DNA from: Sphingobium psychrophilum
GTDB taxonomy: Bacteria; Pseudomonadota; Alphaproteobacteria; Sphingomonadales; Sphingomonadaceae
Length of the DNA: 64,000 nucleotides
NCBI RefSeq assembly: GCF_012927105.1
Contig: NZ_JABBFV010000001.1
Coordinates: 434,001 to 498,000, forward strand
Direction: 5' to 3'
Position numbers and translations under genes: made by a program. This document shows positions 61,858 through 64,000 of the stretch, piece after piece. The notes beneath the pieces are model-generated. The model was not told the origin of the DNA and did no database searches. It saw only the letters and a list, made by a program, of their open reading frames with translations. Each line of letters starts with the position of its first letter. Within the stretch, counting starts at the first letter, position 1.

Positions 61858-62100
61858 ATGGCCCAGACATCCGCATTCTGCCTTGCGCAGCAATCGTTGC
61901 ATCAGGCGCGCGCATCGTCCGAAACCCTGCCCAATGCACGTCAGATCGCGCAGCGGGCGGCCAATGCCTGGGGACGGGAGGCGGAATTGGCCGCTGGCGC
62001 CGAACGCCGCCGCGCCACCCGCGCGGTCCTGTCGGAAGACGAAGCGATCGCCGCCGAATTTCGCGCCGAAGACGACGCTGCCCTACTCGCCGCGCGCTGA
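61858..62100 (+). CDS. Small Ala/Glu-rich hypothetical protein
   Basis: 80 residues. Helical, rich in Ala, Arg and Glu (AAGAERRRATRAVLSEDEAIAAEF), with one Cys and no recognised domain. A strong AAGGAG site 8 bases upstream supports it as real. It begins a three-gene run with short gaps. Confidence 0.65.
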   Translation: MAQTSAFCLAQQSLHQARASSETLPNARQIAQRAANAWGREAELAAGAERRRATRAVLSEDEAIAAEFRAEDDAALLAAR

Positions 62101-62129
62101 TATTTGCTGATTTTCAGGAAGGACTGACC

Positions 62130-62258
62130 ATGGCCAAGAGCCAGAAGAAATCGAACCGTGAAGTGCGCAAGCCCAAGGCGGAAAAACCGCCCAAGGGCAA
62201 TGCATCCAACCCGTCGTCCAAGCCCGGCGTGGTCGGCATCGTGACGTTGAAGAGCTGA
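62130..62258 (+). CDS. 42-residue basic conserved-type peptide
   Basis: MAKSQKKSNREVRKPKAEKP followed by a Ser/Asn/Pro-rich tail ending VTLKS. AGGAAGG precedes the ATG by about 7 bases. Highly basic N-terminus suggests nucleic-acid or ribosome contact. It resembles small alphaproteobacterial proteins of unknown function. Confidence 0.65.
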   Translation: MAKSQKKSNREVRKPKAEKPPKGNASNPSSKPGVVGIVTLKS

Positions 62259-62260
62259 GC

Positions 62261-62548
62261 ATGGCGGACGATATACCTGCCGATCAGGCCCAGGCCCCCT
62301 CGACCGGAGGGCGCAGCATGTCCGGGCGGCGCTTTACCCCGCGTAATGCCGTGCGCTTGGCCCCCGATGCCGCCGAACGGCAGGGGCGCATCACCCGCAT
62401 GGCGATAGAGACGCTGGGTGCGTCGGACGCCATCCTGTTCCTCAACAGCCAGCATGACGGCCTGGCCGATCGCCCGCTGGCGCTGGCGACGACCAGCGAG
62501 GACGGGTTGCAATCGGTGCTGCGCCTGCTGACGCCGGCGGCGACCTGA
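62261..62548 (+). CDS. DUF2384-like (MbcA/ParS) domain protein
   Basis: 95 residues. The C-terminal half, AILFLNSQHDGLADRPLALATTSEDG in pattern (FLN-x2-H-x2-L-x-x-R-P-L), fits the DUF2384 domain of Xre/MbcA/ParS antitoxins. There is no Xre helix-turn-helix and no RES toxin next to it, so it may be a stand-alone member. It starts 2 bp after the basic peptide stop. Confidence 0.65.
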   Translation: MADDIPADQAQAPSTGGRSMSGRRFTPRNAVRLAPDAAERQGRITRMAIETLGASDAILFLNSQHDGLADRPLALATTSEDGLQSVLRLLTPAAT

Positions 62549-62558
62549 CAGCTATGAA

Positions 62559-62593
62559 GCCCATCGGCCGTTCATCGGCCGATGGGCATTTCT
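62559..62593. terminator. Hairpin between small-protein genes and bdhA
   Basis: GCCCATCGGCC (62559-62569) pairs perfectly with 62577-62587 and is followed by ATTTCT. It lies between convergent genes and can serve both. Confidence 0.75.
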
Positions 62594-62596
62594 ATG

Positions 62597-63388
62597 CTAC
62601 TGCGCGGTCCAGCCGCCATCGATGCTGAGATTCGCGCCGGTGATGTTGGCCGCGGCATCGCTGCACAGGAACAAGGCGGTGGCCGCGACCTGTTCGGCCG
62701 TCACGAACTCTTTGGTCGGCTGGCCTGCCAGCAGCACATCGTTCATCACCTGATCGCGCGTCATGTTCCGCGCCTTCATCGTGTCGGGGATCTGATTTTC
62801 GACCAGCGGCGTCCAGACATAGCCTGGCGAAATGCAGTTGGCGGTGATGCCGTCGGTCGCCACTTCCAGCGCCACCGTCTTGGTAAAGCCGGCCAGCCCG
62901 TGCTTGGCGGTCACATAGGCGCTCTTGAACGGTGACGCGACCAGCGAATGGGCCGACGCGGTCTGGATGATGCGCCCCCATTTTTTTGATTTCATGTAGG
63001 GAATTGCCAGCCGGCTGGTGTGGAAGGCCGCGTTCAAATTGAGCGCGATGATGAGGTCCCATTTGTCGATCGGGAATTCCTCGACCGGCGCGACATGTTG
63101 CATCCCGGCATTGTTGATGAGGATATCGACCCCGCCGAACATGTCGGCGGCTTGCTTCATCATCGCCTCGATCTGGTCGACCTTGGTCAGGTCGTGGCCG
63201 CAATAGAGCGCCTTGGCACCGCTGAGCGCCTCCAGCCCGACGCGCTCCGTCTCGATCGCGTCAGGGTCGCCGAAACCGTTGATGACGATATTGGCGCCTT
63301 CGCCGGCCAGCGCCTTGGCATAGGCAAGGCCGATGCCGGATGTGGACCCGGTGATCAGCGCGGTCTTGCCTGACAAGCTCTTGCTCAT
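62597..63388 (-). CDS. bdhA: 3-hydroxybutyrate dehydrogenase
   Basis: 263 residues. SDR fold with TGSTSGIG, NNAGMQHVAPVEEFP, catalytic Ser/Tyr/Lys region TASAHSLVAS and SAYVTAKHG, and the QIPD segment typical of D-3-hydroxybutyrate dehydrogenases. It interconverts 3-hydroxybutyrate and acetoacetate, often for PHB use. ATG overlaps the patatin stop by 4 bp (ATGA), so they are cotranscribed. AAGGAG precedes it. Confidence 0.93.
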   Translation of the reverse strand: MSKSLSGKTALITGSTSGIGLAYAKALAGEGANIVINGFGDPDAIETERVGLEALSGAKALYCGHDLTKVDQIEAMMKQAADMFGGVDILINNAGMQHVAPVEEFPIDKWDLIIALNLNAAFHTSRLAIPYMKSKKWGRIIQTASAHSLVASPFKSAYVTAKHGLAGFTKTVALEVATDGITANCISPGYVWTPLVENQIPDTMKARNMTRDQVMNDVLLAGQPTKEFVTAEQVAATALFLCSDAAANITGANLSIDGGWTAQ

Positions 63389-63999
63389 GCCTTTTTCTCC
63401 TTGAGATGATCCGGTTCGTCGAGGTCGAACGTCGCGCTCTTGCCGTCGAGGATGTTGCGCGCGATCAGATCGCCCTTGTGCATGACTTCCTCCACCGCCT
63501 CGCGGCCCTGGCTCCAATGGTCGAGCATGGTCGAACGGGAAAATTCGAAATCCTTCGCGCCGCTTTCCCAGGCGCGTGACCTGTAGATCAGGTGGACGAT
63601 GTTGACCGATCCGCCATCCAGCATTGCGCGCAGCTTTTGCGCTTCGGCATTGTCGCACAGTTCGGGTGGCAGCTTGTCGAGCAACGCCTTGATCGCGCCA
63701 TGCTCGCGCCGCAGCTGTAGATACTGGTCCGTCACCTGGCGGGTACGGCTGCTATACTGGATGTCCTTCATGCGCGAATAGACATCGGTCATCTGCCGCG
63801 GCATCGGCCCTTCGGCGGGGAAGAGGTCGACCTGGAACACCAGCATGTCTTCCGTCTGGCGGCTGAGCACATGGGACAGTGGCGTGTTGGACACCAGGCC
63901 GCCGTCCCAATACCAGCGCCCGTCAATCTCGACCGGCGGCAGGCCAGGGGGCAGCGCGCCCGACGCCATGATGTGGCGCGCGTCGATCCGCGTGTTGCC
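63385..63999 (-). CDS. Patatin-like phospholipase (3' part; DUF3734-type)
   Basis: 204 codons in frame to the window edge. The patatin catalytic Asp is in WDGGLVSN, and the Ser motif must lie upstream outside. The C-terminal 100 residues with KFEFSRSTMLDHW-like SRSTM segment match the DUF3734 extension. It is linked with bdhA, suggesting lipid or PHB turnover. The C-terminus LKEKKA overlaps bdhA start. Confidence 0.87.
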   Translation of the reverse strand, partial: GNTRIDARHIMASGALPPGLPPVEIDGRWYWDGGLVSNTPLSHVLSRQTEDMLVFQVDLFPAEGPMPRQMTDVYSRMKDIQYSSRTRQVTDQYLQLRREHGAIKALLDKLPPELCDNAEAQKLRAMLDGGSVNIVHLIYRSRAWESGAKDFEFSRSTMLDHWSQGREAVEEVMHKGDLIARNILDGKSATFDLDEPDHLKEKKA

Positions 64000-64000
64000 G

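Noticed and set aside
62261..62548. A complete toxin-antitoxin module
   Set aside because: Only the DUF2384-like part is recognised; no toxin domain was found in the neighbouring small genes.

Overview
The window is chromosomal DNA of a GC-rich alphaproteobacterium, most likely Sphingomonadaceae (Sphingobium/Sphingomonas type). Pointers are an F1 operon atpHAGDC without F0 genes, a short epsilon subunit, a large TonB-dependent receptor, a yfgM-bamB-der operon, a phoR-pstSCAB-phoU-phoB operon, and many short palindromic intergenic repeats. Family assignments come from reading the proteins; no database search was possible. No rRNA, prophage, transposase, integrase or CRISPR array was seen, and the only RNA gene found is tRNA-Arg(TCT).

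Layout. 1-9.4 kb: tail of an S9 peptidase, valS, a MATE exporter, a HerA-like ATPase, an acyltransferase, a flavin monooxygenase-like protein, an Hpt protein and a TusA-like protein. 9.4-16.4 kb: der, bamB, a YfgM-like protein, panB and a TonB-dependent receptor. 16.6-20.5 kb: a YezD protein, an alpha/beta hydrolase, a PRC-barrel protein, OsmC, a drug/metabolite transporter and a secreted methyltransferase-like protein. 20.7-28 kb: an orphan CpaF ATPase, then envelope and glycosylation genes and a ferritin-like protein. 28.1-33 kb: atpHAGDC on the minus strand, with repeat elements in two of its gaps. 33-42 kb: a membrane-anchored trypsin-like protease, Ada, a secreted HExxH/TPR protein, DUF1289, PriA, DUF2490, a transaldolase-family protein and tRNA-Arg. 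42-47 kb: a queuosine-precursor transporter, a PAS-GGDEF protein, truA-fmt, recR and def. 47-54.3 kb: the complete phosphate-starvation operon with a Pho box before pstS.

54.4-58.3 kb is the most unusual part. Five plus-strand genes encode a Tat-exported 141-residue protein, a GT4 glycosyltransferase, a PqqD-like peptide-binding protein, an HprK-related kinase and a NTP_transf_5-type nucleotidyltransferase. The last three overlap start to stop. Similar kinase/nucleotidyltransferase pairs tailor some lasso peptides, but no lasso cyclase or protease is here, so this looks like a separate, biochemically undescribed peptide- or protein-modifying cassette.

58.3-64 kb: a BdcR/BdcA-like divergent pair (c-di-GMP-linked in E. 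coli), a SpoIIAA-like protein, an exported M20 amidohydrolase, three small proteins (one with a DUF2384 domain), 3-hydroxybutyrate dehydrogenase and a patatin-like lipase cut by the window edge. Many neighbours overlap: tandem genes often share ATGA, and at least five convergent pairs overlap at their 3' ends by 8 to 47 bp.
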